From: Rhizobium sullae
GTDB lineage: Bacteria; Pseudomonadota; Alphaproteobacteria; Rhizobiales; Rhizobiaceae
Length of the DNA: 64,000 nucleotides
Reading direction: 5' to 3'
NCBI RefSeq assembly: GCF_025200715.1
Contig: NZ_CP104143.1
Span: 620,001 to 684,000, forward strand
Of this stretch, positions 44,945-53,423 are shown piece after piece (positions within the stretch are counted from its first letter, which is position 1; every line of letters begins with the position of its first letter). The translations under genes and the position numbers were made by a program. Under the pieces are notes generated by a model. The model was not told the DNA's origin. It did no database searches and saw only the letters and a program-made list of their open reading frames with translations.

Positions 44945-45134
44945 GCGACCCTCCTTTCAATTTGAGTGCACACACGAAATACCATCGCCTATGCAGGAAT
45001 GCAACCATGGCGGTCGCATTAGGCTTTCTTCAAAAACACGGTACGCGGCACGAGGCCCTTGTCTTTCCGGCCGAACTTGCGCAAGCCGGCCTGGCTGTTA
45101 TAAGCGGCCAAATTCTGATTTAGGAGAGACGACC

Positions 45135-45437
45135 ATGGCGGGCAATGACGACGAATACGTCTATGACGAAGTGACGGGCGAATGGCGTCCGGCTTCGGAA
45201 TTGGCTGCTGCCGCGCAGACGGCCGCCGAGGTCCGGGACGCTGCCGGAAACGTCCTCAAGGACGGCGATTCCGTCACTCTCATCAAGGATCTGAAGGTCA
45301 AGGGCGCCAATCAGACCCTGAAGCAGGGCACGGTGATAAGGTCGATCCGCCTGACGGAAAACCTGGAAGAAATCGACTGCCGCCACGATACCATCAAGGG
45401 CCTCGTCCTGCGCACGGAATTCGTCCGCAAGCGGTAG
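45135..45437 (+). CDS. PhnA-domain protein without N-terminal zinc ribbon
   Basis: 100 residues. The C-terminal two thirds match the PhnA/YjdM domain: GDSVTLIKDLKVKGANQTLK, GTVIRSIRLTENLEEIDC and LVLRTEFVRKR. Canonical PhnA proteins begin with a CxxC zinc ribbon; here that region is EYVYDEVTGEWRPASEL with no cysteine pair. Despite the name, the family's link with phosphonate use is weak. A TAGGAGA site precedes the ATG at 45135. Confidence 0.85.
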   Translation: MAGNDDEYVYDEVTGEWRPASELAAAAQTAAEVRDAAGNVLKDGDSVTLIKDLKVKGANQTLKQGTVIRSIRLTENLEEIDCRHDTIKGLVLRTEFVRKR

Positions 45438-45472
45438 GCGGATTTCCTCTTATGGTCGCCGGCTTGCCGCTC

Positions 45473-45605
45473 ATCCGCCTGCCGGCACCTTCTCCCCGCC
45501 CGCGGGGAGAAGGAAATATGCCGCGCCGTCTTCTCAAATCACCGAGGCAGGGTGGGGCACCTTCCCTCTCCCCGTCAGAACGGGGAGAGGGTTAGGGTGA
45601 GGGCG
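45473..45605. repeat. RIME-like palindromic intergenic mosaic element, copy D
   Basis: Two hairpins in tandem: CCTTCTCCCCGC/GCGGGGAGAAGG (45488-45513) and CCCTCTCCCCG/CGGGGAGAGGG (45564-45591), followed by GGTTAGGGTGAGGG. Between the convergent PhnA-like and HerA-like genes. Confidence 0.7.
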
Positions 45606-45644
45606 GTCCCCATGGCAAGAGGCCGCGAACCGCGCTGCCAAGAC

Positions 45645-47213
45645 TTACCGCTTCAAACTCCCCAGAATGCCGCGTACCAGCGCCCGGCCGACCTGCGTCG
45701 CAACCGTCCGTGCTACGCTCTTCATCGCGGCTTCCACGACGGTTTCGCGCTGATAACCGGACGAACGTCCGCGCGATTGGCCGCGGCTTGGCTGTTCATC
45801 ATCGCTGCCGCCGAAGCCGGGCAGGCTCCAGCCGGAGGTCGTTCCGGCGCTCGTCTGCTGCGCTTGAGCCTCCTCCTGCGCCCGCTTTGCGGCTTCTGCT
45901 TCGGCAGCCTTCCTGGCACGGGCGGTCAGCATTTCGAAGGCGGATTCGCGGTCTACATCCTCGTCATAGACACCGAGCACTGGGCTCCGGTCCATAACCT
46001 GCCGGCGTTCCACCTCCGTCACCGGGCCGACGCGGCCGGATGGCGGGCGGATCAGCGTGCGCTCGACGATCGACGGCGCGCCCTTGGTCTCCAGCGTCGA
46101 AACCAACGCCTCGCCGGTGCCGAGATTGGTGATCACGGTGGCGCAATCGAAGGCCGGGTTGGGGCGGAAGGTATCGGCGGCTGTCCTCACCGCCTTCTGC
46201 TCGCGCGGCGAATAGGCGCGCAGCGCGTGCTGCACGCGGTTGCCGAGCTGGGCGAGCACCGTTTCCGGCACGTCGAGCGGGTTCTGCGTGACGAAATAGA
46301 CGCCGACGCCCTTCGAGCGGATCAGGCGCACGACCTGCTCGACGCGCTCGGTCAAGACCCGCGGCGCATCATTGAAGAGCAGATGCGCCTCGTCGAAGAA
46401 GAAGACGAGCTTCGGCTTGTCCGGATCGCCGATTTCCGGCAGCTCTTCGAAAAGCTCGGAGAGTAGCCAGAGCAGGAAGGTGGCGTAAAGTCTGGGGTTC
46501 ATCATCAGCTTGTCGGCGGCAAGCACGGAAATCTGGCCGTAGCCGTTATTGCCGGTGCGCATGATGTCGGAAATCTTCAGCGCCGGTTCGCCGAAGAAAT
46601 GCTCGGCACCCTGCTGCTCGAGAACGAGCAGCGCGCGCTGGATAGAGCCGACGGAAGCCTTGGAAATCAGGCCGAACTGGCTGGAAAGCTCGCTCGCATT
46701 CTCGCCCATATAGTTGAGCAGCGAGGAAAAATCCTTGAGGTCGAGCAGCGGCAGGCCTGCCTGATCGGCGATCTTGAAGGCGATGTTGATGACGCCCTCC
46801 TGCGGCTCGGAGGCATCCATCAGGCGCGCCAGAAGCAGCGGTCCCATTTCGGCGATCGTGGTGCGGACCCGGTGGCCCTTCTCGCCGAAGAGGTCCCAGA
46901 AGATCACCGGGAACTGGTCGAACTCGTAATCGGCAAAACCGATCTGCTCGGCCCGCTTGATGAGGAAATCCTTCGGCTCGCCCTTGGCGGCGATGCCGGA
47001 AAGGTCGCCCTTGATGTCGGCGGCAAAGACCGGAACGCCGGCTCTGGAAAAACCTTCCGCCAGCACCTGCAGCGTCACCGTCTTGCCGGTGCCGGTGGCG
47101 CCCGTCACCAGGCCGTGGCGGTTGCCGAATTTCAGGTCGAGATATTCCGGCTTGTTGATGCTGTCGTCCGGATTGCGGCTGGCGCCGATGAAAATCTTGC
47201 CATCCTCGAGCAT
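45645..47213 (-). CDS. HerA-like ATPase (DUF853/YjgR family)
   Basis: 522 residues. P-loop ATPase of the HerA/FtsK superfamily: [12 protein letters not shown] near the start, Walker [17 protein letters not shown], Walker [16 protein letters not shown], and the sensor region [13 protein letters not shown]. The family (YjgR in E. coli) is widespread but poorly understood; it may couple ATP hydrolysis to DNA or protein translocation. The C-terminal 120 residues are Ala/Gln/Gly-rich and then amphipathic. ATG 47213 ([10 protein letters not shown]) has AGGGAGAA upstream and fits the family start; the frame extends to 47300. No nuclease partner (NurA) is adjacent. Confidence 0.88.
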   Translation of the reverse strand: MLEDGKIFIGASRNPDDSINKPEYLDLKFGNRHGLVTGATGTGKTVTLQVLAEGFSRAGVPVFAADIKGDLSGIAAKGEPKDFLIKRAEQIGFADYEFDQFPVIFWDLFGEKGHRVRTTIAEMGPLLLARLMDASEPQEGVINIAFKIADQAGLPLLDLKDFSSLLNYMGENASELSSQFGLISKASVGSIQRALLVLEQQGAEHFFGEPALKISDIMRTGNNGYGQISVLAADKLMMNPRLYATFLLWLLSELFEELPEIGDPDKPKLVFFFDEAHLLFNDAPRVLTERVEQVVRLIRSKGVGVYFVTQNPLDVPETVLAQLGNRVQHALRAYSPREQKAVRTAADTFRPNPAFDCATVITNLGTGEALVSTLETKGAPSIVERTLIRPPSGRVGPVTEVERRQVMDRSPVLGVYDEDVDRESAFEMLTARARKAAEAEAAKRAQEEAQAQQTSAGTTSGWSLPGFGGSDDEQPSRGQSRGRSSGYQRETVVEAAMKSVARTVATQVGRALVRGILGSLKR

Positions 47214-47412
47214 GAAACAGTTCTCCCTTGGGCCGATGCCGCCGCTTGCGTTTGAAATGCGGAGATCGCAATAAGCCGCATTCATCTTACTATCGTCCAC
47301 CTGTTATAAGCAGGGACCGGGATGCCGACAACTGTTTGCATTGAAAGCAAATCCGGGGAAAATACCCTCTCCCGGCGGCGCGGCTTGAGTTGCAGAAGAA
47401 ACTCGAATAACG

Positions 47413-47428
47413 TTGACGTTAACGTCAA
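47413..47428. promoter_or_regulatory. 16-bp perfect palindrome upstream of the DUF2267-like gene
   Basis: TTGACGTTAACGTCAA reads identically on both strands, 18 bases before the ATG at 47447 and just ahead of its AGGAGG. From memory it resembles operators of MerR-family LiuR-type regulators; the resemblance is unverified. Confidence 0.5.
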
Positions 47429-47446
47429 AATAACAGGAGGCTGACG

Positions 47447-47836
47447 ATGAATGAAGTTGTGACCCAGATTGCCGATCGCGTGGGTATTGCGCCCGATCTG
47501 GCGGAGAAGGCGCTGGGCATGATGCTCGGCTTCCTGCAGCGCGAAGGGGATGACGCCGCAGTCGCCAAGATGATCGAAGCCATCCCGAGCGGCGCCGATC
47601 TCGTCGCCCAGTACAACGGCGAAGGTGCCGGCGGCGGCCTGCTTGGCGGTTTGATGGGCGCTCTTGGCGGCGGCGGCATCATGGGCCTCGGCCAGCAACT
47701 GATGAGCCAGGGCCTCGGCATGGGCGAAATCACCTCACTCGCCAAGGAAACCATCGCCATCGCCAAGCAATATGCCGGCGAAGAAGTCGTCGACGAGGTC
47801 GTCGCCTCGGTCCCGGGCTTGAGCCAGTTCGTTTGA
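47447..47836 (+). CDS. Small Gly-rich hypothetical protein, DUF2267-like
   Basis: 129 residues. The first about 60 (NEVVTQIADRVGIAPDLAEK, LGMMLGFLQREGDD) look like a DUF2267-type helical unit; the middle is a Gly/Met-rich hinge (GLLGGLMGALGGGGIMGLGQ), then another helical unit. No signal peptide. A strong AGGAGG precedes the ATG. Function unknown. Preceded by a 16-bp palindrome; divergent from the HerA-like gene. Confidence 0.75.
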   Translation: MNEVVTQIADRVGIAPDLAEKALGMMLGFLQREGDDAAVAKMIEAIPSGADLVAQYNGEGAGGGLLGGLMGALGGGGIMGLGQQLMSQGLGMGEITSLAKETIAIAKQYAGEEVVDEVVASVPGLSQFV

Positions 47837-47991
47837 TCGCGGAATTTACGCCGCTTCCGGGCTCTAAAAAAGCGTGAAGCGAATCGCTTTCGGATACTGA
47901 AGCCGCTCGCACCAGAACGTTGCGAGCGGGTGCTACCAAAGGCATCTCAATCAGATCCAAAATTTTAGATCTTTTGACTCGCTTGGGCCGC

Positions 47992-48630
47992 CTAAGGTGC
48001 GGCTACTTCGCCTCCATCTGCGAGGTACAGGCTGACCAGGCGGATAAGCTCGCTCTGCACGGCCGGGTCCCTTAACGTGCCACGGCGGGCGGCGTTGTGG
48101 ATGACGCCGTCAATAGCATCGGAGATGAGCAACGCGGCTGTGCGGTCGATCATATCGAGCTCGCGTCTCCGATAGGTGGCGACGGCTTTCTCATAGTAGG
48201 CGAGATACTCCACCTCAAATGTGCTGTTAGGATTCATGTACCCATCGAAGATGGGGGCGTCATCGAGCAAAACTCTATGGAGCCCGGGGCAGGTGCTATG
48301 GGCGGCGATCATTCCCTGGACCAGGTTTGCGACGAATTGCGCCGCTGTTAGCCCTTCGATCTGGCACTTCCGCATGACGGCAAGACAATCATTGAGATGA
48401 CGGCGGCGGATCGCTTCGATCAACGAGAGTTTGTCCGGAAAATACTGGTAGAGCGAGCCAACACTCAACCCGGCCGTGTCAGCGACCTTGTTGGTTGTGA
48501 ACCCGGCCCACCCTTCGTTACTCAGAATGCGAGCACCGGCCTCAATTATCATTTCAACGGTCGCTCGGGAGCGCGCCTGGCGCGGTTCTTTCCGCATCAC
48601 CGGCGGCTGCTTTGCAATGCGAGTAGACAA
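47992..48630 (-). CDS. TetR-family transcriptional regulator
   Basis: 212 residues. N-terminal helix-turn-helix: RQARSRATVEMIIEAGARIL and GFTTNKVADTAGLSVGSLYQ, then YFPDKLSLIEAI. The remaining helices form the ligand domain with a C-terminal AefR-like section. Start TTG at 48630 has GGAGA 8 bases upstream; ATG at 48597 (MRKEPRQ) is the alternative. Divergent from a DinB-family gene, sharing a 66-base region with an inverted repeat. Confidence 0.9.
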   Translation of the reverse strand: MSTRIAKQPPVMRKEPRQARSRATVEMIIEAGARILSNEGWAGFTTNKVADTAGLSVGSLYQYFPDKLSLIEAIRRRHLNDCLAVMRKCQIEGLTAAQFVANLVQGMIAAHSTCPGLHRVLLDDAPIFDGYMNPNSTFEVEYLAYYEKAVATYRRRELDMIDRTAALLISDAIDGVIHNAARRGTLRDPAVQSELIRLVSLYLADGGEVAAP

Positions 48631-48647
48631 CAGAACGTCTCCAGACA

Positions 48648-48672
48648 GAATATGAGCATATCACTCGCATTC
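48648..48672. promoter_or_regulatory. Candidate TetR operator
   Basis: GAATATGAG, 7-base spacer, CTCGCATTC: 9-bp arms matching at 7 positions, centred between the divergent TetR and DinB genes. A further GCGAG half-site lies at 48619-48623 inside the TetR gene start. Confidence 0.5.
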
Positions 48673-48696
48673 TAGGAATTTTAAGGGAGTCCGACA

Positions 48697-49221
48697 ATGA
48701 GCACATTGCTTCATACTTTGTATGGCTATCATGCATGGGCCAACCGTGACCTATTCGGTAAGTTGGCAACGCTCGACCGGGAGAGGCATAAGGCAGAAAT
48801 TCATACGGCCTTGCGGCTCATTAACCACTATTATGTCGTCGCCCAAATATTTGCTGCTCATCTGAGCGGCGCTCGGCATCACTATACGTCCGACAATACA
48901 ATCGAAACTCCGACGCTAGACGTACTGGATGCGGCGGTGAAGGCTTCCGATCAGTGGTATTTGGACTATGTCGGGAAGGTTACGACTGCGGATCTTTCCG
49001 AGGCTGTTCAGTTCGCCTTTACGGATGGCGACAAGGGATACATGACGAGAGAGGAGATGCTTACGCACGTTGTGCTGCACGGGGGTTACCACCGGGGCGA
49101 GGTCGGCCGGATACTTTCTCAGCTTTCCATTTCACCGCCGTGGGATACTTTTGCGGTCTATCTTCACCGGACCGAACCGGGTCGCCGGCTGCAGGGTGGA
49201 AACCAGTCTGTTTCTGCTTGA
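48697..49221 (+). CDS. DinB-family protein
   Basis: 174-residue four-helix-bundle protein. The three metal-binding histidines of DinB proteins appear in LRLINHYYVVAQIF and VVLHGGYHRGEVGRIL. DinB/YfiT-like proteins often act as thiol-dependent transferases or are damage-inducible, but this one's activity is unknown. AAGGGAG precedes the ATG. Probably controlled by the divergent TetR regulator. Confidence 0.88.
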   Translation: MSTLLHTLYGYHAWANRDLFGKLATLDRERHKAEIHTALRLINHYYVVAQIFAAHLSGARHHYTSDNTIETPTLDVLDAAVKASDQWYLDYVGKVTTADLSEAVQFAFTDGDKGYMTREEMLTHVVLHGGYHRGEVGRILSQLSISPPWDTFAVYLHRTEPGRRLQGGNQSVSA

Positions 49222-49236
49222 ATCTTCACTTGCGGC

Positions 49237-50748
49237 TCATTTTTTCTTCGCCTGCAGCACGCCAAGCCCATGCCAGTGCCGTCCGTCGCGTTCGATGAGG
49301 CCGTCGGCGCAGGCAGGGCCCATGCTGCCGGGGGCGTAGGCTTCCGGGTCTCCGCCCTTCGCCCATAGGTCGAGGAAAGGTTGCACCGCCGCCCAGCCGG
49401 CTTCGATGCCGTCGGCGCGCTGGAACAGCGTCTGGTCGCCGATCAGCAGGTCGTAGATGAGGGATTCGTAGCCGGTCATCTTGCCGATGTCGAACTGGTC
49501 GGCATAGCGGAAGTCCAGCGAAACCGGCACGGTGTCGACCGAAAGCCCGGGCGATTTGATCGATATCTCCAGGCTCATGCCTTCGTCCGGCTGCACCTGG
49601 ATGACCAGTTTGTTCGGCGGCAGGCGCCGCGTGACGTCGGTCTCGCGGAACTGTGCGAAGGGCACGGGTTGGAATGTCACGACGATCTCCGTGTCGCGCG
49701 CCGTCATCGCCTTGCCGGTGCGCAGGTAGAAGGGCACGCCCGCCCAGCGCCAGGTGTCGGCATAGAGCTTCAGCGCCACGAAGGTCTCGGTCTTGCTGTC
49801 CGGCGCCACCTGCGGCGTCTCGTGATAGGCGGGGATTTCCGCGCCGTTCAGCCACCCACCGGAATAGACGCCGCGAACGCCGTGTGCTGCCGCTTCTTCT
49901 GGCGTATAGACGCGCAGCGCCTTCAGCACCTTGCTCTTCTCGTTGCGGATCGCTTCGGCGTCGAAGCTGTTCGGCGGCTCCATGGCGATCATGGCGAGCA
50001 GCTGGAACAGGTGGTTCGGCACCATGTCGCGCAGCGCCCCCGTCGCGTCGTAGAAGGCGCCGCGGCTGCCGACATCGACGGTTTCGGCCGCCGTGATCTG
50101 CACATGATCGATATAGCGGCTGTTCCACAGCGATTCGATCATCATGTTCGCAAAACGCGCCGTGAGCAGGTTCTGGACGGTCTCCTTGCCGAGGAAATGG
50201 TCGAGCCGGTAGATCTGGCTCTCGTCGACGTTGCTCAGGATCTGCGCGTTGAGCGCCCGCGCTGAGGCGAGGTCCGTTCCGAAGGGCTTTTCGATGGCGA
50301 TGCGGCGGAAGGTGTTCTCGTTCTCGGCGGCGAGTCCGTGACCCGCGAGCTTCTCCACGATCCCACCGAAGAAGCGCGGCGGCACGGCGAGATAGAAGGC
50401 CGCATTGCCGCTCGGCGCCGAAGACAGGCGCTTGGCGATCTCCAGATAGATTCCCTCGCCGGTGAAATCACCGGAAATATAGCTGATCCGCTGCCGCAGC
50501 CGTGCCCAGGCTGGATCCTTGACGAGCGGTTCGCCATCCCCGAGGCCGGCCAGGAAATCGTCCAGTCGCCCCCGCAGCGTCTCGTCGTCGCCGGGCTCGA
50601 TGCCGATGCCGAGAATGTCGAGATCGTCGCCGACCATAGCGCCGCGGGTGAGATTGATGATCGCCGGAACGAGAAGCCGTCGGGTAAGGTCGCCGGTCGC
50701 CCCGAAGATGACCAGAGTGGTGGGCGGCGTGGGCTTGGCATTTGGCAT
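49237..50748 (-). CDS. zwf: Glucose-6-phosphate 1-dehydrogenase
   Basis: 503 residues, the usual length. Oxidises glucose-6-phosphate to 6-phosphogluconolactone with NAD(P)+, feeding the Entner-Doudoroff and pentose phosphate routes. NADP-binding GATGDLTRRLLVPAI near residue 16, IAIEKPFGTDLASARALN, the catalytic RLDHFLGKETVQNL (RIDHYLGKE family signature) and PNHLFQLLAMIAMEPP are all present. In rhizobia zwf usually sits with pgl and edd; here it stands alone, so it may be a second copy. Confidence 0.95.
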   Translation of the reverse strand: MPNAKPTPPTTLVIFGATGDLTRRLLVPAIINLTRGAMVGDDLDILGIGIEPGDDETLRGRLDDFLAGLGDGEPLVKDPAWARLRQRISYISGDFTGEGIYLEIAKRLSSAPSGNAAFYLAVPPRFFGGIVEKLAGHGLAAENENTFRRIAIEKPFGTDLASARALNAQILSNVDESQIYRLDHFLGKETVQNLLTARFANMMIESLWNSRYIDHVQITAAETVDVGSRGAFYDATGALRDMVPNHLFQLLAMIAMEPPNSFDAEAIRNEKSKVLKALRVYTPEEAAAHGVRGVYSGGWLNGAEIPAYHETPQVAPDSKTETFVALKLYADTWRWAGVPFYLRTGKAMTARDTEIVVTFQPVPFAQFRETDVTRRLPPNKLVIQVQPDEGMSLEISIKSPGLSVDTVPVSLDFRYADQFDIGKMTGYESLIYDLLIGDQTLFQRADGIEAGWAAVQPFLDLWAKGGDPEAYAPGSMGPACADGLIERDGRHWHGLGVLQAKKK

Positions 50749-51102
50749 GGGGATCGCGCTCCGTGATTGTCAGCGCCGGAATATAAGGCCGCCGGGCGCT
50801 ACCGCAAGCGTGGCCGGTGGCCTTGCGCAGGCCGCTTACTAGCCCTCCCTCATCAGGTCAGTTGAGGGGAAACATTCCAAGCGCTTCAATCTCAGGCGAG
50901 GCTGCGGCAAACACGAGGTTGCCGACTGGCACTGTCATATATTCTTCCCTCATTCCTGTGACAGGCACAGGAATGAGGGAATCTGTAGGTGCTGCCCTAC
51001 CAAGCTATCCCTCGGGGAGACGGGCTAACGTTGACAGGAAGCATATACCACTGCGCGAGATGCTGGCGGCACAGCGCGGCGACTTTGCGTACCGGCGCAC
51101 TA
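50749..51102. other. 354-base gap without a gene
   Basis: Between zwf (promoter side) and the 3' end of the tam gene. The only structured feature is the long hairpin at 50945-50981. I see no ORF with coding character. Confidence 0.6.
50945..50981. repeat. TTCCTGTG-type hairpin element, copy 2
   Basis: TTCCCTCATTCCTGTG, loop ACAGG, then the exact reverse complement: perfect 16-bp arms with a 5-base loop. Shares its CATTCCTGTG stem end with the element at 42991-43021. Confidence 0.75.
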
Positions 51103-51873
51103 CTAACCCTTCACCGCCACCAGAAACAGCCGCGGGAAGCGCAGCAGCACCCGCCCGTCCGCCATCTTCGGATAGGCTCTCTCTACACGCGCAAGATAAT
51201 CCGCAAGAAATGCCTCGCGGTGTTCCTCGCCGGCATGGGCGAGGTAGGGCATCAGACCCGTTCCCTTCACCCATTCGACGATCGCCCCGGCGTTCGCCAT
51301 CGGGTGGTTGTAGATCGTGTGCCAGATATCGACGCGCGCGGATTTGCCGATCAGGCGGCTGTAATAGGCCGGCGGCGGCGGAAGGGGGTTGCGGCGCACG
51401 CTCTTCTTTTCGAACGCCGTCTTCCATGGTCCGGCATGGGCGCTTTCCTCCATCAGCAGATGTGTCGGCTCGCCGAGATTGTCGGGCATCTGCACGGCCA
51501 GTACACCGCCCTTGGAAAGGCCGTCCATCAGCCGGTCGAAGATGTCGAGATGGTTGGGCAGCCATTGGAAGACGGCATTGGCGAAGAGCAGATCGGCGGG
51601 CTCCTCCGGCTGCCAGATCGCAAGGTCGGCCTCGGTGAAGGCAGTGCCTGGAAGCCGCTTCTGCGCGGCCTCCAGCATGTTGAGGTCGCTGTCGAGCCCG
51701 GACACGCCTTCCTTGCCGTAGCGGTCGATGATGAGTTCGGTCGAATTTCCCGGCCCGCAGCCGAGATCGATCGCGCGTTCGACCCGCTCCAGCGGCACCT
51801 GCGCCAGGAGATCGCGCGCCGGGCGTGTCCGCTCATCCTCGAACTTCACATATTGGCTGGCGGACCAGGCCAT
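51103..51873 (-). CDS. tam: Trans-aconitate 2-methyltransferase
   Basis: 256 residues. SAM-dependent methyltransferase that removes toxic trans-aconitate by methylation. Family features: [20 protein letters not shown] at the N-terminus, SAM-binding [38 protein letters not shown] (motif IV), and a helical C-terminal part with WHTIYNHPM. Length and motif order match Tam. The ATG is preceded by GGAGG. Confidence 0.92.
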   Translation of the reverse strand: MAWSASQYVKFEDERTRPARDLLAQVPLERVERAIDLGCGPGNSTELIIDRYGKEGVSGLDSDLNMLEAAQKRLPGTAFTEADLAIWQPEEPADLLFANAVFQWLPNHLDIFDRLMDGLSKGGVLAVQMPDNLGEPTHLLMEESAHAGPWKTAFEKKSVRRNPLPPPPAYYSRLIGKSARVDIWHTIYNHPMANAGAIVEWVKGTGLMPYLAHAGEEHREAFLADYLARVERAYPKMADGRVLLRFPRLFLVAVKG

Positions 51874-52039
51874 GAGGCACCTCCTGTTATTGTCCCGTTT
51901 CCGTGATGCGACGATGGTTCAAGCGCGTCATGCTTAGCAGCAATTCTTGGCGACTTGTATGCGGCGTGTTGCAGCTGTCTTCGAATTGCTGCACGAATGG
52001 GTTGCATTATTGATGTCCGCTCATGGCTTGGAGGGATTC

Positions 52040-52702
52040 ATGAGAGCCGGTTTCGTCTTTGCCGCAATCTGTCTGTCGGCCGCCGCAATGCCAGCACGGG
52101 CCGGGACGCCGGCTGCTCCGCCGATTTTTCTTGTGGAGGGCATGGGCAATACGCGCGACGGGTATGTGTCCGAGCATCTCGAGCCGTTTGCGGTCTACAC
52201 CGGCGCCGACCGTACTTTGGATCAAGGCGATATCGACAGGCTCCGGCAGGTCGACGCCGCGCGCCAAAGGGCCGCCGACGCGATGCCATTCTTCGCCGGC
52301 GATCTCGATGCCGACGGGAGCATGACGCTCGACGAATACAAGCTCGCCAACCTCTACGAAAGCCGCGAACAGGTCGAACTTGGCATGGAGGCCCGCTTCG
52401 CGAATTTTGATCGTAACGGCGACGGTATCGTGACACTCGACGAAGCGCTGACATCGCCACCGCTGCCGCAAGCGGCGTTGGCTTATGGATTGAGCGGCGC
52501 GGATCGCGTCGCCGCCCTGATAGCGCTCGACCCCAACAAGGACGGCAAGCTGACGGAGGATGAGTTCAGGACGCTCCTCCTCTCCGCCTTCGACTTCTAC
52601 GACAAGGACGGCGACGGTGCCCTTTCGAAAGCCGAAAAGGCGAAGCGCGCCGCAACGGTCAGGCAATACAGGGAAGAGCAGGAGAAACGGGAGAAGCCGT
52701 AA
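52040..52702 (+). CDS. Secreted EF-hand calcium-binding protein
   Basis: 220 residues with a Sec signal (MRAGFVFAAICLSAAAMPAR, ARA cleavage). Four EF-hand loops are readable: DLDADGSMTLDE, DRNGDGIVTLDE, DPNKDGKLTEDE and DKDGDGALSKAE, with D/N/S at positions 1, 3, 5 and E at 12. Probably a periplasmic calcium-binding or signalling protein resembling CasA/calmodulin-like rhizobial proteins, but no identity is claimed. GGAGGGATTC lies upstream of 52040; the frame to 51947 is likely not coding. Confidence 0.88.
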   Translation: MRAGFVFAAICLSAAAMPARAGTPAAPPIFLVEGMGNTRDGYVSEHLEPFAVYTGADRTLDQGDIDRLRQVDAARQRAADAMPFFAGDLDADGSMTLDEYKLANLYESREQVELGMEARFANFDRNGDGIVTLDEALTSPPLPQAALAYGLSGADRVAALIALDPNKDGKLTEDEFRTLLLSAFDFYDKDGDGALSKAEKAKRAATVRQYREEQEKREKP

Positions 52703-52719
52703 GCCGGCATCTGCCGGAC

Positions 52720-53343
52720 TCAGACCGTTGCGTGCCGGTTGACTATCGTTTCAATGCCGGGGACGACCGTCGCGAAACGGTCGGCAATCTCCGCCAGAGC
52801 CGTTCGGTGTACCGTCTCGGCCGGGATCATGCCGCCGAGCGGGTCCGGCAGATCGCGGCTCGCAGCAGCGGATGCGATGACAGTCGCCTTGATGCCGAGA
52901 TCGAGTGCCGCGCGCGCCGTGGCGCTGATGCACATATGCGTCATGAAGCCAACGAGGATCACATCGGAGCGGCCGGTCTGCTCGGCAATTGCTGCGAGAG
53001 CCGCGGCAAGCGTGGTTCCGGCAAAGGCATTGGGAAGCGTCTTCGGGATAACGGCCTCACCGCCAGAAGGCGTCAGCGCGGGAATGATCTCCGCACCATA
53101 CGAGCCGGTCGCGAAGAGGCCGCTGCCCGGGGCGTGGTGAACAATATGAATGATCGGAACGCCATCGCGCCGGGCGGCATCGAGCAGTGCGTGGATTTCT
53201 TCGACGGCTGCCGTGACGCCGTGAAGCGGCAGTCCGCCGTCCACATATTCGTTCTGCGCGTCGATCACGACAACGGCCGACTTCGACCAGTCGGCGGTTT
53301 TCGGCGTGACGCCCGCATGCTGAAGAAGGGTGAGGGGAACCAT
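52720..53343 (-). CDS. Isochorismatase-family cysteine hydrolase
   Basis: 207 residues. Alpha/beta hydrolase of the isochorismatase/nicotinamidase family: VVVIDAQNEYVDGG (catalytic Asp), PKTLPNAFAGTTL (catalytic Lys) and ILVGFMTHMCISATARAA (catalytic Cys). Hydrolyses amides or vinyl ethers; the exact substrate is unknown. The ATG at 53343 sits 8 bases after AAGGAG; the ATG at 53349 is only 2 bases from it. Divergent from a LysR gene. Confidence 0.9.
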   Translation of the reverse strand: MVPLTLLQHAGVTPKTADWSKSAVVVIDAQNEYVDGGLPLHGVTAAVEEIHALLDAARRDGVPIIHIVHHAPGSGLFATGSYGAEIIPALTPSGGEAVIPKTLPNAFAGTTLAAALAAIAEQTGRSDVILVGFMTHMCISATARAALDLGIKATVIASAAASRDLPDPLGGMIPAETVHRTALAEIADRFATVVPGIETIVNRHATV

Positions 53344-53423
53344 TGGCATATCTCCTTGGATGGATGGATCGCCAAGGACGCTAACCGCTTTCCCGCTGCG
53401 CGAATACTCGCTATCGTATCACA

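Larger units (their letters stand above)
44699..45134. other. 436-base gap with the leader of the ABC-F gene
   Basis: No full-length gene. On the minus strand it holds a promoter-like pair, a short leader ORF with strong ribosome site, and a hairpin ahead of the ABC-F gene; on the plus strand it ends with the TAGGAGA ribosome site of the PhnA-like gene. Longer ORFs drawn here (44751-45008 minus and the extension of the PhnA frame to 44991) have no supporting motif. Confidence 0.6.

Noticed and set aside
47837..47991. Short palindrome AAGCGAATCGCTT before the TetR gene end
   Set aside because: Only 6-bp arms, likely chance or a weak terminator; no T-tract in the needed place.
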